From contig OZ025276.1 of assembly GCA_964019165.1 (NCBI GenBank), positions 11,953,028 through 12,017,027 on the forward strand: 64,000 nt of DNA, read 5' to 3'. Positions within the stretch are counted from its first letter, which is position 1, and each line of letters starts with the position of its first letter. The notes under the pieces were generated by a model. The model saw nothing but the letters and a program-made list of their open reading frames with translations. It was not told the origin of the DNA and ran no database searches. Of this stretch, positions 63,616-64,000 are shown in pieces. The translations under genes and the position numbers were made by a program. Source of the stretch: Mastigias papua (taxonomy: Eukaryota > Cnidaria > Scyphozoa > Rhizostomeae > Mastigiidae).

Positions 63616-64000
63616 TTCAGTGCAGTTCATTGTGGCCAGTTTGCAGATGATGCTTCTGTCATTATCACTAATGAAAAGGAGAACCAACTGCTTCTAAATT
63701 GTTTCAGGAGATGTGACCAATAAGCAAATATGATTGTTTGAGTTGCTATGTGCACAACTTCTGGTGTAAGGAAATTCTCCACTAAATGTTTCCAGTCGGC
63801 TGGAATCTTTCTAAATACTAATGAGCATGTCCTCCCTACTCCTGTTGAAAATGGCAAGTCTTTGAAATATATTGGTAGATACTTTGACTTTGAAATATCA
63901 AATCAGACTAACCAGTTAGAATTAAAAGAAACTCTTGCAGACTTTCTACAAAGAATTGAAAAGCTCAACATCCACCATGGGAGTAAGCTTTATGTGTTAT
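63616..64000 (+). pseudogene. LINE reverse transcriptase remnant, runs off the window
   Basis: One frame, with two in-frame stops (near 63720 and 63737), reads QFADDASVIITNEKENQLLL, TSGVRKFSTKC and SLKYIGRYFDFEIS. FADD is the catalytic RT motif and YIGRYFDF the following palm/thumb segment (YLGR(Y/V)(F)). It resembles an RT family I recall from cnidarian genomes, distinct from families A and B. The element continues beyond 64000. Confidence 0.75.

Overview
The window is eukaryotic nuclear DNA from an invertebrate animal. Coding sequence is split by GT-AG introns, GC content is low, and microsatellites and transposable elements are abundant, with no bacterial-type gene packing. The non-LTR retrotransposons and the multicopy element proteins look most like those I remember from cnidarian (anthozoan) genomes. 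This is an impression from memory; a sponge or another invertebrate is not excluded.

The host genes I trust are two copies of one large gene, in the same orientation, 54,687 bases apart. Copy 1 (1448-6829) shows its last three exons; its first exons must lie to the left of the window. Copy 2 shows the matching three exons at 56135-61100. Two well-formed, phase-compatible exons at 47860-47945 and 48677-48911 are probably its 5' exons, giving a predicted protein of about 1416 residues. The protein carries a Hint (Hedgehog/intein) autoprocessing domain in the middle of a long unrecognised protein and ends in a module with three hydrophobic segments. All shared exons have exactly the same length in both copies (3439, 230 and 261 bases), so both reading frames have been kept. 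The duplication also covers introns and roughly 0.6-0.9 kb of 3' flank.

The 40 kb between the copies is mostly mobile DNA. At 13.4-14.0 kb lies a truncated LINE. At 15.7-27.9 kb is a nested cluster: an intact LINE (16.4-19.7 kb); a dispersed repeat split by a 7,975-bp insertion flanked by GTAC on both sides; a 5'-truncated LINE (20.0-21.6 kb); and a second LINE family (21.9-27.7 kb) with an N-terminal 2A-like motif, C-terminal zinc fingers and ATC-repeat arrays at both ends, itself interrupted by a 1.76-kb TIR element. From 28 to 47 kb the DNA is repeat-rich with degraded LINE, hAT and Harbinger pieces, an 81-bp tandem repeat and a large palindrome at 42.4-42.6 kb. The long intron of copy 2 (48.9-56.1 kb) holds a dead LINE, a small TIR element and a 2,478-bp DNA transposon with TTA target duplications carrying a broken, possibly DDE-type protein plus a SAP-like motif. 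The right edge (63.2-64.0 kb) contains further LINE remnants.

The two LINE families appear to be the only elements with long intact reading frames. The cleanest functional hypothesis is that the Hint gene pair is a retained, diverging duplicate of a self-processing membrane-associated protein whose biology I cannot name.
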